Shown here: positions 16,575 through 26,802 of the stretch, one piece after another | How the letters are laid out: each line of letters begins with the position of its first letter | How positions within the stretch are numbered: the stretch's first letter is position 1 | Assembly (NCBI GenBank): GCA_003279845.1 | Contig: QCGP01000001.1 | Coordinates: forward strand, 1 to 64,000 | DNA from: Prochlorococcus sp. AG-388-F11 | Lineage (GTDB): Bacteria; Cyanobacteriota; Cyanobacteriia; PCC-6307; Cyanobiaceae | Reading direction: 5' to 3' | DNA: 64,000 nt | Made by a program: the position numbers and the translations under genes | Notes under the pieces: model-generated | What the model was told of the DNA's origin: nothing | What the model saw: the letters and a program-made list of their open reading frames with translations, nothing else | Databases searched by the model: none

Positions 16575-17876
16575 CTACAGATTGTCTAAAATTTCCCTTA
16601 TTATCCAGTAACTTTTTTCTAATTGATCATCGGTTATACAGAGAGGCGGCAAGAGATAAATAACATTACCTAGGGGCCTAATAAATAAACCTTGCTCCAT
16701 TGCAAGACTCTTTATTTCTTTCCCAATATTATTAAAATAACCTTTTTTGTTCCCAATATCTAAATCGAAGGCAGCAATTGTGCCGGATACCCTTATCTTT
16801 TTTATATAGGGTAATTTTTTAAATGTAATTAAATGAGATAAATGTTTTCCTTCAAAAGAAAGGTATTTGTTGGGTTCTTTTTCTAATAAATCAAGGCTAG
16901 CATTTGCCGCAGCACAACCTAAAGGATTAGCAGTAAAACTATGTCCATGCCAAAAAGTTTTTCTTGGGGAATCATCAATAAAGGATTGAAAAATTTTTTC
17001 TTTGCATAAAGTTATTCCCATTGGTAAAAATCCACCAGTTAAGCCTTTTGAAATACTTATTAAATCAGGAATGATTTTGGCTTTTTGAAATGCAAAAAGG
17101 CTTCCACATCTTCCAAAACCAGTTAATACTTCATCTGCAATCAACAAAGAATTATTATTTTTTATAGTTTCTGAAACTTTTTTAATAAACTGGGGCCTAA
17201 CCATATTCATTCCTCCTGCTCCTTGAACAAGTGGCTCAAGGATAACTGCTACTGTAGGGATTTTAAGAAGAGCTTCTAATTTTTGGATCGCCTCATTTTC
17301 TTTATTTTCTACGTTTTCGTCATTTATCCAAGTTGCAGGCCATGGTACTCTCCTAACCGGGAACATAAGATTATCGAAATTCTCATTAAAAATATTTCTT
17401 TCACCTAAAGCCATTGCTCCAAAGGTATCGCCATGATACGCACCATCAAAAGCTACTATTTGAGTTCTTGTCTCTCCTCTATTTTGCCATGATTGGAAGG
17501 CAATTTTTAAAGCGACTTCCACTGCAGTAGAACCGTTATCAGAAAAGAATAATCTTTCTAGTTTTGTTAATTCACTAAGTCTTTCTGCCAATTTTTTTGC
17601 CTGGGGATGTAAGAAATCAGCAAATATAACTTGCTCAAGTTTTTTTGATTGATTGAAAATGGCATCCGCAATATATTCGTTACTATGACCATGAAGAGTT
17701 ACCCACCAACTACTAATCGCATCTATTAGCTCTTTTTTGGGGTCTTTAGTAAATAGTAGGGCATCTTTACCATGAGTTACTTCTATCTGCGGTTTGCTGT
17801 TATTGATTTGTGTAAAAGGTGGCCAAATATTTGGGTGCCAATCTTGATTTCGAGTTTTTGAATCCAAAGATTTCAT
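16575..17876 (-). CDS. bioA: Adenosylmethionine-8-amino-7-oxononanoate aminotransferase
   Basis: BioA, 433 residues, a class III PLP-dependent aminotransferase that makes 7,8-diaminononanoate using SAM as amino donor. The PLP-lysine motif is in SISKGLTGGFLP, the conserved aspartate in IADEVLTGFGRCG, and the N-terminal signature in WVTLHGHSNEYI. It is the last gene of the minus-strand biotin operon bioF-bioK-bioC-bioD-bioA, and its start abuts the bioD stop with no gap. Confidence 0.95.
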   Translation of the reverse strand: MKSLDSKTRNQDWHPNIWPPFTQINNSKPQIEVTHGKDALLFTKDPKKELIDAISSWWVTLHGHSNEYIADAIFNQSKKLEQVIFADFLHPQAKKLAERLSELTKLERLFFSDNGSTAVEVALKIAFQSWQNRGETRTQIVAFDGAYHGDTFGAMALGERNIFNENFDNLMFPVRRVPWPATWINDENVENKENEAIQKLEALLKIPTVAVILEPLVQGAGGMNMVRPQFIKKVSETIKNNNSLLIADEVLTGFGRCGSLFAFQKAKIIPDLISISKGLTGGFLPMGITLCKEKIFQSFIDDSPRKTFWHGHSFTANPLGCAAANASLDLLEKEPNKYLSFEGKHLSHLITFKKLPYIKKIRVSGTIAAFDLDIGNKKGYFNNIGKEIKSLAMEQGLFIRPLGNVIYLLPPLCITDDQLEKSYWIIREILDNL

Positions 17877-18542
17877 TTAACTTATTTTTGAATTTAAAAG
17901 TGAGATCAACTTATTTTTGATGTCTAGTTCTTTCCAAAGTATATCTAATTTATTTGAGTCCATTTTTTTGATGTAAGGAAATTCAGTAATTAATGGAATA
18001 CCACTGAAATCAACTAGAGTTTTTGGATTATCTAAGTGTTTTTCGCCATTGACTACTAAACCTAAAATCTCAATATTTCTTCGTTTTAAGGCCTCAATAC
18101 TAAGCAGGGTATGGTTAAGAGTGCCCAGTGAGCTTTTACATACAAGTATTACAGGAAGATTCCATTGTTTTATTTGATCTATTTGTAAAAAATTGCGTGT
18201 TATTGGAACCATTAATCCACCTGCAGTTTCTAAAATTAATGAGCCTTTTACTTTTGGTAATCTCAATAAGTCAAAATTAATAGTTTTTTGATCTATTTCA
18301 GCCGCCCAATGAGGAGAAAGAGGTTTTGTAAAGACATAAGCTTCTTTAATGATTTTCTCTTTACTTACTTGTGAAAGCTTTTCAACAGTTTCACTATCAG
18401 TTTGCGATTCCATACCACTTTGAATAGGCTTCCAATAAAAAGAATTTAATCCTTTAACGAAAAAGGAGCTTATTAAAGTTTTACCGATATCAGTATCTGT
18501 TCCACAAATTATAAATTTGAAAATACTATCCTGACTACTCAT
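17877..18542 (-). CDS. bioD: Dethiobiotin synthetase
   Basis: BioD, 221 residues, forms the ureido ring of dethiobiotin from diaminononanoate, CO2 and ATP. The P-loop appears as GTDTDIGKT near residues 14-22, the usual family position. ETAGGLMVP near residue 110 matches the conserved substrate-side region. Its start overlaps the bioC stop by 4 bases (ATGA), which implies coupled translation. The protein is cytoplasmic. Confidence 0.95.
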   Translation of the reverse strand: MSSQDSIFKFIICGTDTDIGKTLISSFFVKGLNSFYWKPIQSGMESQTDSETVEKLSQVSKEKIIKEAYVFTKPLSPHWAAEIDQKTINFDLLRLPKVKGSLILETAGGLMVPITRNFLQIDQIKQWNLPVILVCKSSLGTLNHTLLSIEALKRRNIEILGLVVNGEKHLDNPKTLVDFSGIPLITEFPYIKKMDSNKLDILWKELDIKNKLISLLNSKIS

Positions 18543-19300
18543 AATTTCTTTATGATTTGAATCTCAATTTGCCATGAAAGGTTCACAGTATTATTGTAAT
18601 TCTTTGGCCAAAACTTTTGAATTTCTTTTAACTCTTTCACTGTTTTGCGTTTGCAATTTGTTGATTGTGCCCCTATATTTTTAATGCTTCTAAAAAGCTT
18701 ATATACATCTTCAAAATTTTCAAGATAATTAAACTTTTCTGAATAATGAATTTCAGTTGATTTGAAATCTTTTAATAATTCTTTAGAGCAAAGGAAACTA
18801 AGACCACTATATTCAATATCAATTTTTCTACAAGTATCTTTCCATTCTGGGAAACAATCTTTTGTTGGATATGAAATGATTAAAAAACCTCCAGGCATTA
18901 ATCTACTAAACCAATTTTTTATTATATTTTCTGGATTGTTTAACCAATGTATGCAAAAGTTCGATGTTATTAGAGAACAGTTATTAATTTCAGGGGGTAA
19001 ATTATTATTCAAATCCCATAAAATTTTTTTACTAGATAATTTATTCTGAAGAAGCATTTTTTTGCTGAAATCAATTCTGGATACTTTTTGCGAAGAAAAA
19101 TTTTTTTCTATTTCATTAGCTAATAGTCCTGGGCCTGATCCTAGATCTATCCATTCTCCTTTTTTTGGGGGATTAAGTTCTTTGATAAAGTAAACAATCT
19201 TTTCTGCAAAAAACTTCTGAATATTTGAATACTCTATATAACGAGATGCAGCATCATTGAAATTATTTTTTATTTTCTCGTTCCACTTTTTAATATCCAT
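18539..19300 (-). CDS. bioC: Malonyl-ACP O-methyltransferase
   Basis: BioC, 253 residues, a class I SAM methyltransferase that masks malonyl-ACP as a methyl ester so that fatty acid synthase can build pimelate. The N-terminal motif (FNDAASRYIEYSNIQ) and the SAM loop DLGSGPGLLANEI are characteristic, as is the position in a bio operon. It overlaps bioD by 4 bases and lies 1 base after the alpha/beta hydrolase gene that would remove the methyl ester. Confidence 0.92.
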   Translation of the reverse strand: MDIKKWNEKIKNNFNDAASRYIEYSNIQKFFAEKIVYFIKELNPPKKGEWIDLGSGPGLLANEIEKNFSSQKVSRIDFSKKMLLQNKLSSKKILWDLNNNLPPEINNCSLITSNFCIHWLNNPENIIKNWFSRLMPGGFLIISYPTKDCFPEWKDTCRKIDIEYSGLSFLCSKELLKDFKSTEIHYSEKFNYLENFEDVYKLFRSIKNIGAQSTNCKRKTVKELKEIQKFWPKNYNNTVNLSWQIEIQIIKKL

Positions 19301-19301
19301 A

Positions 19302-20006
19302 TCAATAATAAAATGTTTTAAGTAAAATCTCGTATAAATTTAAATTATTCAAGCAATGACCTTGTTGAGCTAATTTAATCAAAATTGGTTTCCTATCAAG
19401 TGTTTTATTTAAGAAATCTAAAAAGTTATTATTTGATTCGTTGTCAAGAATTAAATCATTTTCTGATTTTATAAAAATAATTTTGCAATCTTTTTTTAAA
19501 AATACTGGAAAATCCCTATTTATGTAAAGTTGTTTTAAATCGTTGAAAAGAAGAGTTTTATTTATACTCTTTAAACTTTTATAAAAAATATTTTTAAAAC
19601 TATTATTTATATCATTTGGCATAAATGATCTATGTATAAATTCTTTCAACATATCCTTAGATTCATCTTTTATGATTTTTGTTTCCATTCTTTTTAGAGA
19701 CCTCAAAATAAAGTTTCTATTATTACTTACAGGAAGAAAATTATTAAAAGAATTTATCAGAACAATATGAGTTGCTTCTTCTAAAATGTTTCTTTGCATT
19801 AAATGAAAACCTAATGAATGGCATAAAGTCATTCTGATTTCTTTTTTAGAGTCGCTTTTAATCCATTTTGCTTGATAATTTTTTGTCGAGAAATAGCCTC
19901 TTTCATTATCTTGCCAATGCCAATTATTTTTTAAAAAATCAACTTTATAATCATCCCAGAAATATTTATTCATTCCCCATCCATGTTGAGTAATAATTTG
20001 TTTCAT
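19302..20006 (-). CDS. bioK: Pimeloyl-ACP methyl ester esterase, BioK type
   Basis: A 234-residue alpha/beta-hydrolase-like protein. The nucleophile elbow is TLCHSLGFHL, with Ser in an xHSxG context; a candidate Asp follows in KSENDLIL and the His in QQGHCLNNL near the C-terminus. Its place between bioF and bioC is where an enzyme that demethylates pimeloyl-ACP ester is needed. Picocyanobacteria use an esterase called BioK that is distinct from E. coli BioH, and this gene fits it by position and size. It overlaps bioF by 4 bases and has a single base before bioC. The assignment is from context and motif, not a search. Confidence 0.75.
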   Translation of the reverse strand: MKQIITQHGWGMNKYFWDDYKVDFLKNNWHWQDNERGYFSTKNYQAKWIKSDSKKEIRMTLCHSLGFHLMQRNILEEATHIVLINSFNNFLPVSNNRNFILRSLKRMETKIIKDESKDMLKEFIHRSFMPNDINNSFKNIFYKSLKSINKTLLFNDLKQLYINRDFPVFLKKDCKIIFIKSENDLILDNESNNNFLDFLNKTLDRKPILIKLAQQGHCLNNLNLYEILLKTFYY

Positions 20007-21133
20007 TTAAATTCTTTTAATACAGTAATGAAATCCTTTAGCAGATTAAAATCTAAGTTTCTCCTTATTGTTATTCTGATTCTTGATTGCCCAACTGGAA
20101 CAGTTGGAGGTCTTATCGCAATTGCTAAAAACCCATTTTTTTCGAGATATTTTTGTAGATAAATTGCCTTTTCTTCTTGGCCAATAATGATTGATAAAAT
20201 ATGACAATCTCCTTGAACTGGAAAACTAAAATTTTTAATTATTTCATCTTTCCATACCTTCGCAGAAGATAACAAATCACTACCCCATTCTTTATTTTCT
20301 AGAATTTTATTTAAACCCTCTAGTGCTCCAGCAGCTAAAGACGGAGCAAGCGCGGTTGTATACCTAAATGCACCACTTGTTTGGATAAGAAATTCACCAA
20401 TTTCTGAATTGGAAGCTATGAATGCTCCACCGCTTCCAAATGCTTTCCCAAAAGTTCCAGTAATCATAGTTATATCTGAACGGAAATTAAAACACAAGCC
20501 CTTGCCTTCAGGGCCCAAGATCCCAATTGCATGAGCTTCGTCAACTAATAATTGAACACTATTTTTTTTGCAAATTTCCGTTATTTCTCTTAGCGGAGCA
20601 ATTGATCCCTCCATGCTATAAAGAGATTCAACAACAACTAAAATGGAATTTTTTGTGGGGTTAGATTTAATAATTTTATCTTCTAGATCTTTTAAATTAT
20701 TGTGTGAAAATCGAACAAGTTTTGCTTGAGCAGCTTTGACTCCAACCAATAAAGAGTTATGGATGAGTTTATCTGCTATTACGATACTATTTCTGTTTGC
20801 TAAAGCCTGGATAGCTGCTATATTTGCTTGAAATCCGCTTGGGAAAAGTAATACTTTCTCTTGATCAAGCCACTTGGCAAGTTCTGTTTCTAATAATTTA
20901 TGTATTGGTCTAGAACCTGTAATAAACCTTGAGCTTCCTGAACCAATGCCTTCTAAAAGGCTTATTTCGTAAGCAGCTTTTATTAAATCCTTATTCCTAC
21001 TTAATCCAAAATAATCATTACTGCATAAATCTATAAGTTTTTTATTATGCGAATTTAAACTAAGAAGTTCGAATGGTTTTTTACCTAAAGAAAATGTTTT
21101 TAATTTACGGATTCTATTTCTTGGAATTTTCAT
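20003..21133 (-). CDS. bioF: 8-amino-7-oxononanoate synthase
   Basis: BioF, 376 residues, condenses pimeloyl-ACP with alanine, the first step of biotin ring assembly. It is a PLP enzyme of the alpha-oxoamine synthase family: SNDYFGLS near the N-terminus, the conserved VDEAHAIGILG, and the PLP lysine in GTFGKAFGSGG. It is the promoter-proximal gene of the five-gene bio operon. bioB is not in this window. The upstream 138 bases are AT-rich and shared with the divergent helicase gene. Confidence 0.95.
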   Translation of the reverse strand: MKIPRNRIRKLKTFSLGKKPFELLSLNSHNKKLIDLCSNDYFGLSRNKDLIKAAYEISLLEGIGSGSSRFITGSRPIHKLLETELAKWLDQEKVLLFPSGFQANIAAIQALANRNSIVIADKLIHNSLLVGVKAAQAKLVRFSHNNLKDLEDKIIKSNPTKNSILVVVESLYSMEGSIAPLREITEICKKNSVQLLVDEAHAIGILGPEGKGLCFNFRSDITMITGTFGKAFGSGGAFIASNSEIGEFLIQTSGAFRYTTALAPSLAAGALEGLNKILENKEWGSDLLSSAKVWKDEIIKNFSFPVQGDCHILSIIIGQEEKAIYLQKYLEKNGFLAIAIRPPTVPVGQSRIRITIRRNLDFNLLKDFITVLKEFK

Positions 21134-21271
21134 TTTAGCGAATAAAATATAGTGGATTTAATTAAAAAGATTTAGATTTACTATTAAAGTTTGCAAGGTA
21201 TTTTTTGTTTATTAATATCTATATAGATCATATATTAAGAAGTTAACTCATCCTCTCCTCAATCACAATTA

Positions 21272-23998
21272 TTGCTTAATTTAGAGGAATATTTCCCCTT
21301 TCCGCTAGATGACTTCCAATTAGAGGCAATACGAGCTATTAATAGCGGAAATTCTGTTGTTTTAACTGCACCAACAGGTTCTGGTAAAACATTGATAGGT
21401 GAATTTGCTATATATAGAGGCTTATTTCATGACAGCAGAGTTTTTTATACAACACCTTTAAAGGCCCTCTCAAACCAAAAGTTTAGAGATTTTACTAATC
21501 AATATGGTGAGAATAAAGTTGGTCTTTTAACTGGAGATATAAGTATAAATAGAGAAGCACCAATCTTAGTAATGACAACTGAGATTTTTAGGAACATGCT
21601 TTATGGTGAATTTGATGAATTTGATGATCCCTTAGAAAATTTAGAATCTGTGATTCTTGATGAATGTCATTACATGAATGACCCCCAAAGAGGCACAGTT
21701 TGGGAGGAAACTATAATCCATTGCCCTACTAGAACTCAAATAATAGCTCTATCAGCAACAATAGCTAATGCAGATCAGCTACAAAATTGGATAGAAAAAG
21801 TTCATGGACCCACAGTACTAATTAATAGTGATAAGAGACCAGTCCCACTTGATTTTATTTTTTGTAGTGTTAAAGGCCTCCATCCACTTTTAAATAATAA
21901 AGGTAATGGAATTCATCCAAACTGTAAGATTTGGAGAGCTCCTAAAGGGCAGAAAATGAGAGGAAAAGTGGGCAGGATAATGCAACCAAAGTCTCCCCAA
22001 ATTGGCTTTGTGATCTCTAAACTAGCTGAACGAAATATGTTGCCAGCTATTTATTTTATTTTTAGTAGAAGAGGATGTGACAAGGCTATTGAGAATATAA
22101 AAGATTTAACTTTAGTAAGTTACTCAGAAGCAAATATGATATCCCAAAAATTAGATGTTTATCTTAAAAATAATCAAGAGGCAATTAAAGATAAATCTCA
22201 ATGCGAGGCATTAAAACGTGGTATTGCATCTCATCATGCAGGATTATTGCCTGCATGGAAAGAATTGGTTGAGGAATTATTTCAGCAAGGTTTGATAAAA
22301 GTTGTTTTTGCAACTGAAACTCTAGCTGCAGGAATTAATATGCCCGCAAGAACAACTGTTATTTCTTCTTTATCAAAAAGGACAGAAGATGGTCATAGAT
22401 TATTATTTAGCAGTGAATTTTTGCAAATGTCAGGAAGAGCTGGAAGAAGAGGAAAAGATACCCAAGGATATGTTGTTACATTACAAACAAGATTCGAAGG
22501 TGCCAAAGAAGCAAGTGCACTTGCTATTAGCAAACCAAATTCTTTAGAGAGTCAATTCACTCCTAGCTATGGAATGGTACTTAATCTTTTACAAAGTTAT
22601 ACTTTAGAGAAGTCTAAAGAATTAATTAAAAGAAGTTTTGGTAGTTTTTTATATTTAGGTGAATCCTCAGGTGAGAATATAATTCTTGAAAATTTAGATA
22701 AGGATTTAATTGAATTAAAAAAAATTACATCTAACGTTTCATGGAAAGATTTTGATGCCTACGAAAAGTTAAAAAATCGTCTTAAAGAAGAGAGAAGACT
22801 CTTGAAAATTTTAGAAAAACAAGCAGCAGAAAAATTATCAGAAGAGATCACTAATGCACTTCCATATATTAAAGATGGAAGCTTAATTTCAATCAAAGCT
22901 CCTCAAATTAAAAGAAAAATTGTTCCCGGACTCATTTGTAAGAAAATATATGAATCCCAAAAAATTAAGAGTTTATTATGTTTGACAATTGATAATTTAT
23001 TTATTCTTATAAAACCCTCATACATAGTAAGTATTTTTAATGATTTGGATGCAATTGATGTCTTAGGACTTGAAGCACCAAAGATGTATTTTTCTGGAGA
23101 GGTAGTAAGGGGAGATGATATGACGCAGTCTTTTGTGGATCGAATTTTAGAAGTTTCTAAAAAAAATGATTTGCAAACTCCACAATATGATCTGACAACG
23201 GAAGTCATGGCACAACAGCAACAAATTAATAATTTAGAAGAAAAAGTCACTGATCATCCCGCACATAGATTTGGAGACTCCAAGAAATTAAAGAAATATA
23301 GAAAAAGAATTGTTGATGTTGAACAAGAAATAAATATGAGAAAAAAACTTCTTGAGGATAAAGAAAATCATAACTGGAGAACTTTTACCTATTTGATTAA
23401 AATTTTGAATCATTTTGGTTGTTTGAATGATTTGGAATTGACAGAAGTTGGAAAAACAGTTGGTGTAATAAGAAGTGAAAATGAATTATGGGTTGGTCTT
23501 GTTTTAGTTAGTGGTTATTTGGACGATTTAGATCCTCCTGAGTTAGCTGCAATTATTCAAGCTATATGTGTTGATATAAGGAGGCCTAATCTTTGGTGTA
23601 ATTTCAAGCCTTCTTTAAAGGTAATAGATGTTTTTAATGAATTAGATGGTTTAAGAAAATTAGTCGCTTTTCAACAAAATAAGTTTCATATTGAAATTCC
23701 TATCTATTTAGAAACAGAGTTGACTGGAATTATTTTTGAATGGGCAAGGGGAAAAAAATGGAAAGATTTGGTTTTTAATACTTCATTAGACGAAGGAGAT
23801 GTAGTGAGGATTATAAGGAGATCAATTGATGTCCTTTCTCAAGTTCAGTACTGTATTGGTGTTAGTAATAAATTAAAAAGCAAAGCAAAGCTAGCATTAA
23901 AAGCTATTAATCGTTTTCCTGTTTCTGAATCTAATGATCTTATAAAAGTCTCTGAAGAAATTAATCCCGCAACAAAAAGAATTGACAATAATTCTTAA
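21272..23998 (+). CDS. Ski2/Mtr4-like DEAD/DEAH-box RNA helicase
   Basis: A 908-residue superfamily 2 helicase. Motif I is TAPTGSGKT, motif II is DECHYMND, motif III is SATIAN and motif VI is QMSGRAGRRG, all in the first 400 residues. The C-terminal third resembles the DSHCT domain of Ski2/Mtr4 helicases, which feed RNA to degradation machinery. The track start is TTG. Upstream the frame stays open for 12 codons (reading EVNSSSPQSQLL) but has no ATG, so the exact N-terminus is uncertain. It is divergent from bioF. Confidence 0.9.
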   Translation: MLNLEEYFPFPLDDFQLEAIRAINSGNSVVLTAPTGSGKTLIGEFAIYRGLFHDSRVFYTTPLKALSNQKFRDFTNQYGENKVGLLTGDISINREAPILVMTTEIFRNMLYGEFDEFDDPLENLESVILDECHYMNDPQRGTVWEETIIHCPTRTQIIALSATIANADQLQNWIEKVHGPTVLINSDKRPVPLDFIFCSVKGLHPLLNNKGNGIHPNCKIWRAPKGQKMRGKVGRIMQPKSPQIGFVISKLAERNMLPAIYFIFSRRGCDKAIENIKDLTLVSYSEANMISQKLDVYLKNNQEAIKDKSQCEALKRGIASHHAGLLPAWKELVEELFQQGLIKVVFATETLAAGINMPARTTVISSLSKRTEDGHRLLFSSEFLQMSGRAGRRGKDTQGYVVTLQTRFEGAKEASALAISKPNSLESQFTPSYGMVLNLLQSYTLEKSKELIKRSFGSFLYLGESSGENIILENLDKDLIELKKITSNVSWKDFDAYEKLKNRLKEERRLLKILEKQAAEKLSEEITNALPYIKDGSLISIKAPQIKRKIVPGLICKKIYESQKIKSLLCLTIDNLFILIKPSYIVSIFNDLDAIDVLGLEAPKMYFSGEVVRGDDMTQSFVDRILEVSKKNDLQTPQYDLTTEVMAQQQQINNLEEKVTDHPAHRFGDSKKLKKYRKRIVDVEQEINMRKKLLEDKENHNWRTFTYLIKILNHFGCLNDLELTEVGKTVGVIRSENELWVGLVLVSGYLDDLDPPELAAIIQAICVDIRRPNLWCNFKPSLKVIDVFNELDGLRKLVAFQQNKFHIEIPIYLETELTGIIFEWARGKKWKDLVFNTSLDEGDVVRIIRRSIDVLSQVQYCIGVSNKLKSKAKLALKAINRFPVSESNDLIKVSEEINPATKRIDNNS

Positions 23999-24007
23999 AT
24001 TTTTTAA

Positions 24008-25393
24008 TTAAATCATTGAACTAATATTCATTGCTTCATTAAATTCATCTTCATTTAAATAACCTAATTTAAGTGTTGCCTCTTTTAAATTTAATGATTC
24101 TTTGAAGGCAAGGTTTGCAATTTCAGCTGCTTTTTCATAACCAACTTTTGGCACGATGGCTGTAACCAACATTAGTGAATTTTCTAAATTTAACTTTATT
24201 CTCTTTTGATTAGGTTCCATCCCATTAACTAATTTTATTCTGAAGTTTTCTATTGCATTTTTAAGTAATTTTAAACTTGTAAGAATATTAAATCCAATAA
24301 GAGGCTTATATTCATTCATCTGTAAAGTGCCACTAGAATTTGCCATTGAAACTGCATATTCAAGACCCATTATCTGAGTGCAAACCATTGATAAGGCTTC
24401 GCATTGAGTCGGATTCACTTTACCCGGCATGATAGAACTCCCAGGTTCATTTTGAGGGATAATTAATTCATATATTCCTGATCTTGGACCAGAAGATAGA
24501 ATTTTTATATCATTTGAAATTTTAAATAATGCACCTGCTAATATTTTTATCTGACTCATTACTTGAGCCAGACGATCATGCGCGGCCATGATGGAAAAAT
24601 TATTTTTTGATTTATAGAATATTAGATTAGTATTATCAGAAATTGATTTTATAGACTCTTCACAAAATCCTTTTGGACAATTAATCCCTGTACCAACTGC
24701 AGTTCCTCCAAGAGGTAAAAAATACAATTCATTTAGACTCATCATAATTGCATTCTCAGCATCTTTAAGTTGCTCTGACCATCCTGATATTTCTTGCCCA
24801 AAAGTAAGGGGAACTGCATCTTGAAAATGGGTTCTTCCTATCTTTATTAGGTCTTTCCATTCTTCACTTTTTTTATCGAGGATCTTCGTAAGTTCTCTTA
24901 TCGTGGGAACTAAATTTTTGATTATTTCATTAACAACAGATATTTGAATAGCAGCAGGAAAAGTATCATTAGTTGACTGAGATTTATTTACATCATCATT
25001 CGGATGAATTGGTTGATGACTACCAAGCTCTGAATTTGTTTTTAATGCTGCAATATTTGAAATTACCTCATTAACATTCATATTTGTTTGCGTACCACTA
25101 CCTGTTTGCCAAACCTTTAAGGGAAACTGTGAATCATGAAGCCCATCAAGTATTTCTGTACATGCCTCTACAATTAAATCTTTTTTTCTTTTATCTATTA
25201 ACCCTAAATTGAAATTCGCAATTGAAGCAGCTTTTTTTATGAGGGTGAGTGAATAAATTAACTCAATTGGAATTAATTCTTCTCCAATAGAAAAATTTAT
25301 TATCGATCTTTGTGTTTGAGCACCCCACAAAGCTTCTATGGGAACCTCTATTGTTCCCATACTATCTTTTTCAATCCTAAAGTTTTTTGTCAT
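24008..25393 (-). CDS. fumC: Fumarate hydratase class II
   Basis: FumC, 461 residues, normal for class II fumarase, converting fumarate and malate. Family signatures include GSGTQTNMNVNEVISN near residue 100 and GSSIMPGKVNPTQCE near residue 315, the latter carrying the catalytic Ser loop. It is soluble and tetrameric in the family. It lies next to purB, a member of the same superfamily with the same orientation, 48 bases apart. The two are too diverged to be a recent duplication. Confidence 0.96.
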   Translation of the reverse strand: MTKNFRIEKDSMGTIEVPIEALWGAQTQRSIINFSIGEELIPIELIYSLTLIKKAASIANFNLGLIDKRKKDLIVEACTEILDGLHDSQFPLKVWQTGSGTQTNMNVNEVISNIAALKTNSELGSHQPIHPNDDVNKSQSTNDTFPAAIQISVVNEIIKNLVPTIRELTKILDKKSEEWKDLIKIGRTHFQDAVPLTFGQEISGWSEQLKDAENAIMMSLNELYFLPLGGTAVGTGINCPKGFCEESIKSISDNTNLIFYKSKNNFSIMAAHDRLAQVMSQIKILAGALFKISNDIKILSSGPRSGIYELIIPQNEPGSSIMPGKVNPTQCEALSMVCTQIMGLEYAVSMANSSGTLQMNEYKPLIGFNILTSLKLLKNAIENFRIKLVNGMEPNQKRIKLNLENSLMLVTAIVPKVGYEKAAEIANLAFKESLNLKEATLKLGYLNEDEFNEAMNISSMI

Positions 25394-25441
25394 TATTCCT
25401 CTGAAAACACTGGTTTAACTTAGATAAGGTTTTCAGTAATC

Positions 25442-26737
25442 CTAGATACCTAACTTATCCCATATTACACTTAAATTATTGAGATGAATTGAAGGATTAA
25501 AACATTCTTCTAAGTCACTTTGATCAATAAAATCCATTATTTCATTATCTCTCTCTATATTTTGTTTGAAATTCCCATTCTGAGTATTCCATGCCTGATG
25601 CGCATTTTTTTGTACTAAGCTATAAGCCTTTTCTCTAGACAAGCCCTTCTCTATAAGCAAAAGTAAAACTTTTTGACTAAAGATTACACCACCATATATA
25701 TTTAAATTTTTGAGCATATTTTTTGGATAAACTTGCAAATTGCTTACTATATCTTTCATTTCCCTGAGCATAAAATGTAAACAGATTGATATGTCAGGTA
25801 ACATGATACGTTCATTTGAACTATGACTTATATCTCTTTCGTGCCAAAGCGGAACATTTTCCAGTGCTGTTAAGACGTAACTCCTTAAAATTCTTGCTAA
25901 ACCGCTTACTCTTTCACTTCGAATAGGATTTCTTTTATGAGGCATGGCAGAACTTCCTTTTTGCCCTTTTGTAAAGCCCTCCTCAACTTCTAAAACATCA
26001 GTTCTTTGTAAATTTCTTATTTCAGTTGCGAATCTATCTAGAGAAGCGCCAACTAGTGCAATAGTTTGCACATATTCTGCATGCCTGTCTCTTGAAATAA
26101 CCTGAGTACTTGCTGTATCTGGTTTTAAACCGAGTAAATCACAAGTTATTTGTTCTACTTTGGGATTCGTATTAGCGTAGGTTCCCATCGCACCACTTAT
26201 TTGTCCAATTGCTACAGATTCTTTCAGTGTTAACAATCTTTTTTTGTTCCTTATTATTTCAGCTAACCATCCTGCAAGTTTAAAACCGAAGGAAATTGGC
26301 TCCCCATGAATTGCATGAGATCTACCAATCATTAATGTATTTTTATGCTTCCTTGCTAATAATCTGACTTCATTTTCTAGGTTATCAATTTCTTCTAATA
26401 ACAATTCGCAAGAATCTTTTAACTGAAGAGATAAGCCAGTATCAAGAACATCACTACTGGTCATACCAACATGTATGTATCTTCCAGAATCTCCTACAAA
26501 TTCATTAACACTCGTAAGAAATGCTATGACATCATGTTTAACTTCTTTCTCGATTTCTGAAATTCTAGATTCATCAAACTTTGCATTTGAACGTATCTCT
26601 GTCATGGCATTCTCAGGAATCTTCCCGAGGGAAAAATTTGCTTCACATGCAGCTATTTCAACCTTAAGCCAACTCTGGAATTTGGCGCTTTCAGTCCAGA
26701 TTTTACCCATTTCGGGTAATGTGTAACGCTCGATCAC
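25442..26737 (-). CDS. purB: Adenylosuccinate lyase
   Basis: PurB, 431 residues, catalyses two fumarate-releasing steps in purine synthesis (SAICAR to AICAR, and adenylosuccinate to AMP). The fumarase-superfamily signature loop reads GSSAMPHKRNP, and HVGMTSSDVLDT and GRSHAIHGEP are present. Fumarate made here could be used by the neighbouring fumarase. The start codon is GTG (reading MIERYTLPEM), which is the canonical N-terminus. Confidence 0.96.
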   Translation of the reverse strand: MIERYTLPEMGKIWTESAKFQSWLKVEIAACEANFSLGKIPENAMTEIRSNAKFDESRISEIEKEVKHDVIAFLTSVNEFVGDSGRYIHVGMTSSDVLDTGLSLQLKDSCELLLEEIDNLENEVRLLARKHKNTLMIGRSHAIHGEPISFGFKLAGWLAEIIRNKKRLLTLKESVAIGQISGAMGTYANTNPKVEQITCDLLGLKPDTASTQVISRDRHAEYVQTIALVGASLDRFATEIRNLQRTDVLEVEEGFTKGQKGSSAMPHKRNPIRSERVSGLARILRSYVLTALENVPLWHERDISHSSNERIMLPDISICLHFMLREMKDIVSNLQVYPKNMLKNLNIYGGVIFSQKVLLLLIEKGLSREKAYSLVQKNAHQAWNTQNGNFKQNIERDNEIMDFIDQSDLEECFNPSIHLNNLSVIWDKLGI

Positions 26738-26802
26738 AATTTTTATTAGTTATCAATTTAAACTTTATAACCAAAATTGAATTATTGCCCTATACCTTAA
26801 AG

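Noticed and set aside
24008-26737. fumC and purB as a recent tandem duplication
   Set aside because: They share the fumarase-superfamily fold and signature loop, but the sequences are clearly the normal, long-diverged enzymes.
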